Below, in pieces: positions 13,580 through 21,086 of a stretch of 64,000 nucleotides of DNA. The position numbers were made by a program, and so were the translations under genes. The stretch is taken from positions 1-64,000 of the IMG/VR virus record IMGVR_UViG_3300027708_000068; one strand, 5' to 3'. Source of the stretch: a virus. Within the stretch, counting starts at the first letter, position 1; each line of letters starts with the position of its first letter. Under the pieces are notes generated by a model that was not told the origin of the DNA, made no database searches, and was given only the letters and a program-made list of their open reading frames with translations.

Positions 13580-14427
13580 GCATAGCATCTAGCGCAGTAT
13601 TAGTAGAGTTAAATATAAGCGTTTGGCCCGCAAACAAATTAGACAAAAGTGCAACCGAAGCGGTGATTGCGGATAACTCGGCTGGCAAAAACTCGGCACA
13701 GGTTCGTAAGAATCTATTGGCTGGCTCTAGCTTGCGTAAGGACATTAGCGATTATGCGGCTGGTACTCGCTTGTATAACAATAAGATTACTTTGCCATGG
13801 TCAGACAAGGGTGCAAGACTATTGCCGACTAGCTTGATGATGGACTACCGACCCAACATGAATAATCGACAGCAGTATTTTAATAAGCTGTTACTAAACT
13901 TTTATTCTAACTACGATACGCTAGTAGGCACAAGTAAGATTTACATGGGCAGTCTCTTTAACGAGAATGATTACCCACCCCTTGAGGAAGTGCAGAAGAA
14001 GTTTGGCTTTCGCTTAGTCTTTTCTCCGCTAGCAGAGAAGGGGGATTTCCGTATTGATGTAGGCAACCAAGACATAGAGGAACTATCAGAGAATTATGAA
14101 CAAGCGTACCAAGAACGAGTAGCCGAAGCTATGCGCAAACCTTGGGGTGACTTGCATGATTTGCTCAAAGGTATGAGCGGTAAGTTAGCTGATGTTGATG
14201 GCGAAGAAAAGAAAAGATACCACGAATCTTTTGTGTCTAATGCTCAGGCTATGTGCGGTTTGCTTACTAACTTAAATATTACTAAAGACCCTAAGTTAGA
14301 AGAAGCTAGGCGTGCATTGGAACTAACAATGTTAGGTGTGGACATTGAGGAAGTTAAGGATAGCCCGATAGTCAGAGTAGAGTTAAAGACGAAGATTGAT
14401 GACATTCTTAAGAAGTTTGATTGGTAA
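13576..14427 (+). CDS. Unknown 283-residue protein near MoxR/VWA genes
   Basis: Mostly helical, with an N-terminal segment SAVLVELNISVWPANKLDKS, a conserved-looking LPWSDKGARLLPTSLMMDY block and a C-terminal coiled region. The arrangement, and the occurrence beside MoxR and VWA genes, recall DUF3150 proteins found in similar neighbourhoods of phages and mobile elements. I hold that link as tentative. No catalytic residues identified. Palindromic site 15 encodes ELTMLG near the end. Confidence 0.8.
   Translation: MSIASSAVLVELNISVWPANKLDKSATEAVIADNSAGKNSAQVRKNLLAGSSLRKDISDYAAGTRLYNNKITLPWSDKGARLLPTSLMMDYRPNMNNRQQYFNKLLLNFYSNYDTLVGTSKIYMGSLFNENDYPPLEEVQKKFGFRLVFSPLAEKGDFRIDVGNQDIEELSENYEQAYQERVAEAMRKPWGDLHDLLKGMSGKLADVDGEEKKRYHESFVSNAQAMCGLLTNLNITKDPKLEEARRALELTMLGVDIEEVKDSPIVRVELKTKIDDILKKFDW
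14323..14335. promoter_or_regulatory. Palindromic site 15, exact
   Basis: CTAACAATGTTAG inside the 283-residue gene, read as Leu-Thr-Met-Leu; it is followed by GGT exactly as in site 14. Confidence 0.75.
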
Positions 14428-14447
14428 TATTAACTAAGGAAAACGAA

Positions 14448-15293
14448 ATGACAAATAAATTTGTAGAAAAAAGTGAGTTCATTAACACGGACTTTGATAA
14501 GTTACAAACGGATGCACGAGCACAAACCATTCATGGGGTTAATCCACACTTAGCGGTGTTAGCGCAAGCAGTAATTGCAAAGTACCCACAATGGCAGTTA
14601 GTTGCGGTTAGGGCAGACCAGCATATTACGCACGAAAATGTAAGTGGTAGATTAGTTACTAATTTTAATATTATCGAAAAGCGTGAGAAGTTGGGTTATA
14701 TCGGTTGGGACTATTCATATAGTCGTGGTGACCAATATGTAGTTGGCAACGATAGAATCTCTGAACAAATGGAACGCCAGACGCATACTAAGACTACGAA
14801 GATAGATGTAGCTATGCGACATATTAAGAAACACTTTAGCCCCAAGACTACTGACGAACACTTTGCTAAGTCGGTTGCTGAGGCGTCACAAAACATCCAT
14901 AGACAAGCGCAAAATATTAACTATGAGGTAAGAAGTAACTATAGTGATATACAGCAAGAAGTCCTTGATTTTGTTGATGCTAATTGGACATTATTTACAT
15001 CTACGCTAAACAACACAAAGGTTGTAATGGCAGCTAAATATTTAAACCAAAAAAACAAACTAGAAACTATAAATAAGATACAGGAAGCTAATCTAAGAAA
15101 ATTGTCACACGATATATTGCTACGAGGTAACGAATATGTTATAAGGCATAAAGGGGTCATTAGTATTTTTGACAACGAGCATTTGCCACAAGAACTAAAA
15201 ATGAAACTAGGTATGCTTAAGCTAGTAGGAGTAGGTGAGATGGTAGATGGTATTGGCTATCGTGGCACAGAAGATTGTTTTATTGTTATTTAA
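14448..15293 (+). CDS. Unknown 281-residue early protein
   Basis: Starts MTNKFVEKSEFINTDFDKLQ at 14448, where AAGGA lies 8 bases upstream; the longer frame (14421) is less likely. The first 110 residues look beta-rich (WQLVAVRADQHIT; RGDQYVVGNDRIS), followed by a long helical region. No known motif. It ends a few bases before the next palindromic start site. Confidence 0.8.
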   Translation: MTNKFVEKSEFINTDFDKLQTDARAQTIHGVNPHLAVLAQAVIAKYPQWQLVAVRADQHITHENVSGRLVTNFNIIEKREKLGYIGWDYSYSRGDQYVVGNDRISEQMERQTHTKTTKIDVAMRHIKKHFSPKTTDEHFAKSVAEASQNIHRQAQNINYEVRSNYSDIQQEVLDFVDANWTLFTSTLNNTKVVMAAKYLNQKNKLETINKIQEANLRKLSHDILLRGNEYVIRHKGVISIFDNEHLPQELKMKLGMLKLVGVGEMVDGIGYRGTEDCFIVI

Positions 15294-15303
15294 CTAAGGA
15301 GAA

Positions 15304-15316
15304 CTAACAATGTTAG
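15304..15316. promoter_or_regulatory. Palindromic site 16, exact, over a start codon
   Basis: CTAACAATGTTAG with the ATG of the 62-residue gene at its centre, preceded by AAGGAGAA. Fourth case of a site masking an initiation codon. Confidence 0.8.
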
Positions 15317-15498
15317 CTATTAAAAATATATTTAAAAAAGAATTAGAAAAACCAAAGGGTGAGCTACCTTTAGCGATTGATAAAAACTCAGCTTTTATTT
15401 ATCAGGGCGGTGCTGATGTGCAAAAGGTTTGGCGTAAGTATGGTTGGGTTCCACCATCTGAATATCGAACTGATTATGAATTTGGAAAGAAGGATTGA
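15310..15498 (+). CDS. Small basic early protein, 62 residues
   Basis: MLAIKNIFKKELEKPKGELP, then an aromatic stretch (VWRKYGWVPPSEYRTDYEF). Strong AAGGAG ribosome site overlapping the palindrome. Function unknown; directly followed by the ribbon-helix-helix gene. Confidence 0.75.
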   Translation: MLAIKNIFKKELEKPKGELPLAIDKNSAFIYQGGADVQKVWRKYGWVPPSEYRTDYEFGKKD

Positions 15499-15499
15499 T

Positions 15500-15676
15500 A
15501 TGACGGAAGAAACTAAAAGAAAAGGTCGAGGTAAGGGTAAAACCCCACCTATGCTAAGCACAAGTATCCGCTTATCAACAGACATAGTAGAGTATTTCAA
15601 AGGGAGGTATCCGCATAAGTGGCAGTCAGAAATGCGGAAGGTGTTAATTAATTTTATTGGGAAGGAGAATAAATGA
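15500..15676 (+). CDS. Ribbon-helix-helix protein, BrnA antitoxin-like
   Basis: 58 residues. A basic tail (KRKGRGKGK) is followed by STSIRLSTDIVEYFKGR and WQSEMRKVLINFI, which matches the strand-helix-helix pattern of BrnA-type antitoxins (IRL..D....F...G..WQ..M...L). Such proteins bind short palindromes as dimers. No BrnT toxin is encoded beside it, so it may be an orphan antitoxin or a phage regulator; it is one candidate to bind the 13-bp palindrome. The start at 15500 is internal to a longer frame. Confidence 0.75.
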   Translation: MTEETKRKGRGKGKTPPMLSTSIRLSTDIVEYFKGRYPHKWQSEMRKVLINFIGKENK

Positions 15677-15939
15677 GTAATGTAATACAAGGTGCAACTG
15701 GTGCGCAGTATGAGTTATTAGATACCAGTCCGAAGAACACAGATATGGTCAATAGCCCTAGTCATTACAAAGTAGGTGGTATTGAAACGATTGACTTTAT
15801 TGAAGCTAAGAATTTGGGTTATCACTTAGGTAATGCTATAAAATACATTAGCAGAGCAGACCATAAAGGCGCAAGAATTCAAGACCTAGAAAAGGCTAAG
15901 TGGTACTTGGATAGAGAGATTAAAAGACTTAGTGCCTAG
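15673..15939 (+). CDS. DUF3310 (SaV-like) protein
   Basis: 88 residues. The segment SPSHYKVGGIETIDFIEAKN then YHLGNAIKYISRADHKG and DLEKAKWYLDREI is the DUF3310 signature. These proteins are common in phages, sometimes annotated as nucleotide-kinase-like, without a proven function. It overlaps the previous stop by ATGA and is the last gene of the palindrome-rich operon. Confidence 0.88.
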   Translation: MSNVIQGATGAQYELLDTSPKNTDMVNSPSHYKVGGIETIDFIEAKNLGYHLGNAIKYISRADHKGARIQDLEKAKWYLDREIKRLSA

Positions 15940-16131
15940 AGCATTTCGTAAAGACAATAGCTTATAGAAGTCTTGTATATGCGGTAAGCGATTTGTCGTA
16001 GTAGTTGGGGTCTAGGCGCATTGGTATTTTCCCCACTACTCACCTTTCACGAACACGACGAGGGGCGTGCTAATATACTAACCCCTCACCCCACCTAGTA
16101 TTAACCCCCATAAAAAATATCCATAAACTCT
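15940..16131. other. Intergenic region between early operons
   Basis: No credible gene. GAGGGG (16060-16065) and CCCCTC (16082-16087) form a 6-bp stem around a 16-base loop, but no U-run follows. It separates the palindrome-rich operon from the replication block. Confidence 0.6.
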
Positions 16132-16159
16132 TTGACAGAGTAAAGAACTATGCTATACT
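16132..16159 (+). promoter_or_regulatory. Early promoter, class B, with consensus -35
   Basis: TTGACA (16132-16137), 16-base spacer, TATACT (16154-16159) preceded by TGC. It shares GACAGAGTAAAGAA-C-ATG-TATACT with the promoter at 24449. The predicted start of RNA is at or next to the ATG of the VRR-NUC gene (16166). Confidence 0.85.
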
Positions 16160-16165
16160 CATGGC

Positions 16166-16474
16166 ATGGCTAGCACACCCGAAAAAAAAGTAAAAGACAG
16201 TTGCGTTAAGCTCTTAAAGAGCTATGGTGCATACTATTTCTACCCTGTTATGACAGGGTTTGGGCGCTCAGGAATCCCCGACATCATTAGTTGTGTTAGA
16301 GGTAAGTTCCTAGCCATAGAGTGTAAGGCTGGCGACAATAAGACCACCGCACTACAAGAACGAGAACTACAAAAAATAAATGAGGCTGGAGGCGTATCGT
16401 TGGTAATCAATGAGACGAACCTAACAATGTTAGATGAGATACTAAAAGGATTGACGCATGGAACGAAATTCTGA
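16166..16474 (+). CDS. VRR-NUC domain nuclease, possibly leaderless
   Basis: 102 residues forming a single VRR-NUC domain: TPEKKVKDSCVKLLKSYGAY, then SGIPD at 35-39 (D39), AIECKAG at 50-56 (E52, K54) and Q64. These are the PD-(D/E)XK catalytic positions. The family cuts branched DNA and occurs in phage recombination modules. The N-terminus matches family starts, so ATG 16166 is well fixed. The -10 box ends only 6 bases before it and there is no ribosome site, so the mRNA may be leaderless. Palindromic site 17 encodes NLTMLD near the end. Confidence 0.92.
   Translation: MASTPEKKVKDSCVKLLKSYGAYYFYPVMTGFGRSGIPDIISCVRGKFLAIECKAGDNKTTALQERELQKINEAGGVSLVINETNLTMLDEILKGLTHGTKF
16421..16433. promoter_or_regulatory. 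Palindromic site 17, exact, last of the dense cluster
   Basis: CTAACAATGTTAG in the VRR-NUC gene, read as Leu-Thr-Met-Leu. No further copy occurs for 12 kb. Confidence 0.75.
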
Positions 16475-16862
16475 CTTTTGCACAGGCGTGCAGATTTTAC
16501 TTAGTCGCATGGAAAGTAATCCCGAGGAGTTTATAAGCGGGGATAAGTGGTATTGGATTATGAGCAAGGTAGTAGACACTAAAAGAAACCCAACCCACAA
16601 CTCAAATACTTTAGCTGAATTAACAGCCGAAGAAATTAACGCGCTCTTTGATGCGTATACGCCTTTCTTACGCAAACGTTTTGATGATTCTGTTTTGAGG
16701 GAGGTTTTAGCTGATGGGGAAAAGGAACTATCATATTCTGTGACGTCAGCCCCACCAACCGTTTTAGGGAATTCCCATGGGGCAACATGGACAAACCATC
16801 AAACTCATGTGAACAAACACACGATGATGCTACACACGCTAGGGCTTAAGGAAACGATATGA
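16458..16862 (+). CDS. Unknown 134-residue protein
   Basis: Helical N-terminal region (CTGVQILLSRMESNPEEF) and an interior ELTAEEINALFDAYTPFLRK helix. The C-terminus is Thr/His-rich (TWTNHQTHVNKHTMMLH). It overlaps the VRR-NUC gene by 17 bases and the next by ATGA. Function unknown. Confidence 0.75.
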   Translation: MERNSDFCTGVQILLSRMESNPEEFISGDKWYWIMSKVVDTKRNPTHNSNTLAELTAEEINALFDAYTPFLRKRFDDSVLREVLADGEKELSYSVTSAPPTVLGNSHGATWTNHQTHVNKHTMMLHTLGLKETI

Positions 16863-17554
16863 GAATCAACGTAGAATGGGGTAACCTTCCTGAACAAGTT
16901 GCGGACACAGATTTATTAACCATTGAACCTGTACCTGTATTTAAGTTTTACCCCGAAACGGCTACCGCCGACTATCGTAAATGCCCAGCACATCAAAACC
17001 ATTTTAAGAATACTTATGTGGTATGTAGTCCTATTGATATAGAAATTACTATTAATAAAGAAGAAAATTGGTGCGATATTTTATCTCCTAAAGGACTACC
17101 CCCTGAAATATTAAACCCAAGATTTAAAGAAGAAAATGAATCCCCATACCCAATATTTTCTCTTAGGCTGAGTCGTTTAATTTTTACCCCAAAGGATTCT
17201 CCTAAAGATGTATATATAGCTCAACTTGAACCTATATTAGAATGGGATAGGGATAAAAATATTCGTATTGTTGAAGGTAATTTTAATATTAGCAAATGGA
17301 CTAGACCAATAGAATCTTCTTTTGAACAACGTAATAAAACTGTTACGGTTAAATTCAAACGGGGTCAACCAATGTATTATGCAAGATTTTTTACTGATGA
17401 CCCCGAAGATGTAATTGTTTTAAATAGAGTAGAAGTATCGGAAGAAACTCTTAAAGATACAAAACGGTGTACAGACGTAAAAACTTTTTTGCCTAATAAT
17501 AAACTTCAGGCTTTATACGATTTACGCACCCAGTATTTAGAAAGTTTAAAATGA
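16859..17554 (+). CDS. Unknown 231-residue protein
   Basis: Predominantly beta-rich sequence. FKFYPETATADYRKCPAHQN near residues 29-48 is followed by VVCSPIDIEITI, a combination also seen in cyanophage and marine-phage hypotheticals (DUF6065-like, tentative). No signal peptide, membrane segment or catalytic motif is evident. Both ends overlap neighbours, so expression is coupled to the nuclease operon. Confidence 0.75.
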   Translation: MRINVEWGNLPEQVADTDLLTIEPVPVFKFYPETATADYRKCPAHQNHFKNTYVVCSPIDIEITINKEENWCDILSPKGLPPEILNPRFKEENESPYPIFSLRLSRLIFTPKDSPKDVYIAQLEPILEWDRDKNIRIVEGNFNISKWTRPIESSFEQRNKTVTVKFKRGQPMYYARFFTDDPEDVIVLNRVEVSEETLKDTKRCTDVKTFLPNNKLQALYDLRTQYLESLK

Positions 17555-17934
17555 CAGCGATGCGTAACCCCGATGCAAAACATACGGATTTTACCGACTT
17601 TATTGGGGTTATCCCTAGTAACCCTAAGTTGCTTCCGTCTAACCTAGACATGGTAATAGAACGTTTTGGTAATTTTCTAGTGGGTGAATGGAAACGACCA
17701 AACGAAAAAATTAGTTTGGGGCAAGAAATTCTTTTAAAGCGTTTAGCCACTAAAGAAGATTTTGTTGTGCTATTGATTGAAGGCGATACAGATAATGGCA
17801 TGGTAGTTAATAAGATTGAAGCCTTTACCAAAGATGGTTTGCTTACTCACATAGGCGATGATGTAAACGCACTAAAAGGGTTTATTAAATTTTGGTATGA
17901 ACACGCAGAGAAGAAAGCTAGAGGAATAGCATGA
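17551..17934 (+). CDS. PD-(D/E)XK nuclease-fold protein (putative)
   Basis: 127 residues. PSNLDMVIERFGNFLVGEWK (30-49) supplies D33 and the E47-x-K49 pair, and GQ at 57-58 supplies the downstream glutamine, in the order of small PD-(D/E)XK proteins related to VRR-NUC. If active it would be a second small DNA nuclease in the same operon. The Walker-free, cysteine-poor sequence makes it distinct from Cas4/RecB. Assigned by motif reading only. Confidence 0.6.
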   Translation: MTAMRNPDAKHTDFTDFIGVIPSNPKLLPSNLDMVIERFGNFLVGEWKRPNEKISLGQEILLKRLATKEDFVVLLIEGDTDNGMVVNKIEAFTKDGLLTHIGDDVNALKGFIKFWYEHAEKKARGIA

Positions 17935-18221
17935 GAAATTTAGTACTTAAATGGTTAAGGCTAGATACTAAAGATGGAGTTGTTAGGACAATTATCCCTG
18001 AAGATGAACGTGTTTCTAGTGAATCAATAAATCACCGTATTGGAATTATTAAAACAATCAATGGGGGTTGCGTATTAGAAATTGGTACTTATAAAGTAAA
18101 TTCAAGTAGTCGAAGTTTGGGACATGGAGATTGGACATACGAGTTTTATACAGTAAACGAAGACCAAAAGATTAGTGAAGCGGTTGGTGTTGTGCTTTTG
18201 ATGAAAGGACTGGAAAAATGA
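17931..18221 (+). CDS. Unknown 96-residue protein
   Basis: Begins MRNLVLKWLRLDTKDGVVRT. A beta-rich middle (GGCVLEIGTYKVNSSSRSL) is followed by a hydrophobic C-terminal helix (AVGVVLLMKGLEK), too short for a confident membrane span. ATGA overlaps on both sides. Function unknown. Confidence 0.7.
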   Translation: MRNLVLKWLRLDTKDGVVRTIIPEDERVSSESINHRIGIIKTINGGCVLEIGTYKVNSSSRSLGHGDWTYEFYTVNEDQKISEAVGVVLLMKGLEK

Positions 18222-18538
18222 ACAATGAACCAGTAGCGTATGTAGATAATGTTTGGATTAACAGACCTGATTTGGCTATGGATTTGGGAATTGGTCAAAT
18301 GTTTTCAAGATGCCAATTATCAGACCATCAAATTCCACTCTACACCCATCCAGCAAAGGAATCAAAAGCAAAGGATAGGTTTTCTAACTATGAATCAATT
18401 TGCCTACAATGTGGCACAACTATCTACAAGCCAGCGTTTAAAACACTAACAGATGATGAAATACTTAAGTTGTATTTGGATTGCTGGGATGAAATTGAAT
18501 TTGCTAGAGCAATACTAAGAAAGGCACAAGAGAAATGA
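18218..18538 (+). CDS. Phage protein with NEPVAY...PLYTHP motif
   Basis: 106 residues. The opening NNEPVAYVDNVW and the IPLYTHPAKES segment near 45-55 are typical of a widespread group of short phage proteins of unknown function. Two cysteines (ICLQCGTT) follow, then a helical tail. It is part of the coupled gene string. Confidence 0.75.
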   Translation: MNNEPVAYVDNVWINRPDLAMDLGIGQMFSRCQLSDHQIPLYTHPAKESKAKDRFSNYESICLQCGTTIYKPAFKTLTDDEILKLYLDCWDEIEFARAILRKAQEK

Positions 18539-18711
18539 ACGCAAATGAATTAGCACAAGAGTTTGAAGAGTATTTAAAAGAAATTGAGGAGTTACCTTGG
18601 GGCAACCACCAAATTTTATGTGACCAAGCCGCCGATATGCTACGCAAGCAACAATCTGAAATAGAGTATTGGAAAGAAAAGTTTAACAAAGCTATGGAGT
18701 TACAAAAATGA
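18535..18711 (+). CDS. Small helical protein, 58 residues
   Basis: MNANELAQEFEEYLKEIEEL ... QQSEIEYWKEKFNKAMELQK: largely charged helix with heptad-like spacing near the end, so probably a coiled coil. ATGA overlaps on both sides. The central CDQAADMLRKQQ is common in small phage proteins of unknown function. Confidence 0.75.
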   Translation: MNANELAQEFEEYLKEIEELPWGNHQILCDQAADMLRKQQSEIEYWKEKFNKAMELQK

Positions 18712-18872
18712 TTGAAAGCATAGTAAAACCACAACCCTTAGATAACGATGTTGCTGTTATGAAAATCATACAGCTCATGGGGCAACTAAGCGTAAACGAC
18801 CTTAGCTATATCCTAAAAGTTATTGCACAGGTATATAAATCAGTTGCCGTAGATGGCGAAAGCGCTGAGTGA
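18708..18872 (+). CDS. Small helical protein, 54 residues
   Basis: MIESIVKPQPLDNDVAVMKI then two helices (IQLMGQLSVNDLSYILKVIA). It overlaps neighbours on both sides. Function unknown. Confidence 0.7.
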   Translation: MIESIVKPQPLDNDVAVMKIIQLMGQLSVNDLSYILKVIAQVYKSVAVDGESAE

Positions 18873-19090
18873 AAACAATTATTCATGTTAATCAGCACGT
18901 AGTTAAAGCTAACGCTAAAGATGGGGTTAATAATCCTGTGCTTACTGTTAAGACTTACAAAAGTAATACCTACGCCCACGAAGTAGAAATTAAAGGGGAA
19001 AGCAAAGTAGTGTATTCACCTGATAAGCCTTTGTCTTGTGGTGCTAGGGTATGGATAGAAACACAAGCGGAAGTAGAAATTACTAAATAA
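18869..19090 (+). CDS. Small beta-rich protein with GTG start
   Basis: 73 residues, starting at GTG in a GTGA overlap with the previous stop. It is built of alternating strands (TIIHVNQHVVKANAKDG; NTYAHEVEIKGESKVVY) and ends one base into the polymerase ATG. Its place directly before the polymerase suggests a replication accessory role; function unknown. Confidence 0.7.
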   Translation: MKTIIHVNQHVVKANAKDGVNNPVLTVKTYKSNTYAHEVEIKGESKVVYSPDKPLSCGARVWIETQAEVEITK

Positions 19091-20907
19091 TGAACATAAT
19101 TACACTAGACTTTGAATCTTATTATTCTCAAACTTATAGCCTGTCAAAGATGACGACGGAAGAGTATATTCGTGGCGAAGAGTTTGAAGTTATTGGCGTA
19201 GCCGTAAAGGTAAATGATGAAGAGACACAATGGTTCTCAGGAACAAAGGAAAAAACACGTCAATTTCTTGAGCAATTTGATTGGGGAAATAGTTTGGCGC
19301 TTGCTCACAATGCAATGTTTGACGCTGCTATACTTACTTGGAATTTTGGGATTAAGCCTACTGCTTGGTTGGACACTCTTAGCATGGCTCGTGCAATCCA
19401 TACTATCGAAGTTGGTGGTAGCCTAGCAGCTCTAGCAACATATTACAATTTGGGTGTTAAAGGTACAGAAGTGTTAGACGCTAAAGAAAAGCACCGCATA
19501 GACTTTACACCTGAAGAATTAAATAGATATGGCGAGTATTGTATCAATGACGTAGAACTTACCTATGCACTCTTTCAAGAACTAATGCAAGAGTTTCCAA
19601 CATTTGAACTTAAGTTGGTCGACTTAACTATTAAGATGTTTAGCGAACCTGTACTAGAGTTAGATGTTGATGTATTAAATAAACATTTAGAAATGCTACA
19701 GTATAAAAAAGAACAGATACTAAAGAATTTTGATGGTGAAATATTAAGAAGTAACGATAAATTTGCCGCCCTATTAAATGATTTTGGTGTAGCGCCCCCA
19801 CGCAAAATTAGCGTTACAACAGGCAAAGAAACATGGGCATTGGCTAAAACTGATGAAGGTTTTAAAGCATTGCTTGAACACGAGGACGAGAACATTCAAC
19901 TTTTAGCAGCGGCCCGCCTTGGTGTTAGGTCTACCATAGAAGAAACAAGAACAGAACGATTCCTAGGTATTGCAAGCCGTGGTGTTATGCCTATACCATT
20001 ACGCTACTATGCGGCTCATACAGGGCGTTGGGGTGGGGATGACAAAATTAATATGCAGAACTTGGGGCGGGGTTCAGTATTAAAACATGCGATTCTTGCC
20101 CCTACTGGGTATCAGATTATTGACTGCGATTCATCACAAATTGAAGCACGAACATTAGCTTGGCTTGCTGGGCAGGAGGATTTAATTGAGGCATTTGAAA
20201 ACGGCGAAGATGTTTATAAAATCATGGCCTCGGCAATCTACGTCAAGGCAGAAGAAGATATTACAAAAGATGAACGGTTCGTGGGGAAAACAACAATCCT
20301 CGGGGCTGGCTACGGTATGGGGAGCAAGAAATTCTCGTCCCAACTCAAGACTTTTGGCGTGGAGGTGGAAGAGGGGGAAGCCAGTCGTATTGTCTCAGTC
20401 TATCGGCAAACTTATCCTTGCATACCATCTCTTTGGAAAGAAGCGGCTAAGGTACTAGACGCAATCCTTGAAGATGGTACTTGCGAATTTGGTAAAGAAG
20501 GAGTTTTATATGTCGAAGGCAAGAAAGGTATTCGTCTTCCTAATGGTCTGTATATTAAGTATCCTAATCTTCGCAAGCAAACCAATGAAGATGGAAAAGA
20601 CGAATATGTGTACGACACCAAGCGTGGCAAAACCACTATCCCTAATAGAATATACGGCGGGAAAGTTGTTGAGAATGTGTGCCAAGCCTTAGCTCGTACC
20701 ATAGTAGGCGAACAGATGCTTATGATTGCTAGGAAATATAAAGTTGTAATGACTGTGCATGATGCGGTTGCTTGTATTGTCCCCGATAATGAGGCTCAGA
20801 CAGGGCAAGAGTTTGTTGAGCTGTGCATGAGGATGCGACCTAAATGGGCACAGGATTTGCCTTTAAATTGTGAAAGTGGTATTGGTAAAACTTATGGGGA
20901 ATGTTAA
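19090..20907 (+). CDS. polA: Family A DNA polymerase with 3'-5' exonuclease
   Basis: 605 residues. The exonuclease domain has LDFES (D7, E9), LAHNAMFD (N74, D78) and YCINDVE (Y150, D154). The polymerase domain has motif A IIDCDSSQIEAR (D345/D347), motif B DERFVGKTTILGAGYGMG (R396, K400, Y408) and motif C MTVHDAV (H557, D558). There is no N-terminal 5' nuclease, as usual for phage replicative enzymes. All residues needed for both activities are present. It is the main phage replicase and lies in the middle of a long run of overlapping genes; its TAA shares bases with the next ATG. Confidence 0.97.
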   Translation: MNIITLDFESYYSQTYSLSKMTTEEYIRGEEFEVIGVAVKVNDEETQWFSGTKEKTRQFLEQFDWGNSLALAHNAMFDAAILTWNFGIKPTAWLDTLSMARAIHTIEVGGSLAALATYYNLGVKGTEVLDAKEKHRIDFTPEELNRYGEYCINDVELTYALFQELMQEFPTFELKLVDLTIKMFSEPVLELDVDVLNKHLEMLQYKKEQILKNFDGEILRSNDKFAALLNDFGVAPPRKISVTTGKETWALAKTDEGFKALLEHEDENIQLLAAARLGVRSTIEETRTERFLGIASRGVMPIPLRYYAAHTGRWGGDDKINMQNLGRGSVLKHAILAPTGYQIIDCDSSQIEARTLAWLAGQEDLIEAFENGEDVYKIMASAIYVKAEEDITKDERFVGKTTILGAGYGMGSKKFSSQLKTFGVEVEEGEASRIVSVYRQTYPCIPSLWKEAAKVLDAILEDGTCEFGKEGVLYVEGKKGIRLPNGLYIKYPNLRKQTNEDGKDEYVYDTKRGKTTIPNRIYGGKVVENVCQALARTIVGEQMLMIARKYKVVMTVHDAVACIVPDNEAQTGQEFVELCMRMRPKWAQDLPLNCESGIGKTYGEC

Positions 20908-21086
20908 TGATTGATTATTCAGAATATTTAGTGCGTGCTAAACACTTACTAAAAGATGTTGAGATACTAATGAGCGAGCGTCGTACAGAAGAAGCGTTTA
21001 TGGCTTTATATAACTTGTATGTAGAGATTAAACTTATGGCTAATGCAATACGTACAGCAGAGGGCGGTGTGTACCATGAGAAGTGA
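20907..21086 (+). CDS. Small helical protein after polymerase
   Basis: 59 residues: MIDYSEYLVRAKHLLKDVEI then MSERRTEEAFMALYNLYVEI. Two amphipathic helices, TAATG coupling to the polymerase gene. It resembles short phage proteins of the HLLKD...R..EA...L pattern with no known role. Confidence 0.75.
   Translation: MIDYSEYLVRAKHLLKDVEILMSERRTEEAFMALYNLYVEIKLMANAIRTAEGGVYHEK

Noticed and set aside
5423-16433. Palindromes as CRISPR repeats or an integron-like array
   Set aside because: Spacing of 0.1-1.1 kb across coding genes and a 13-bp unit do not fit CRISPR or attC arrays.
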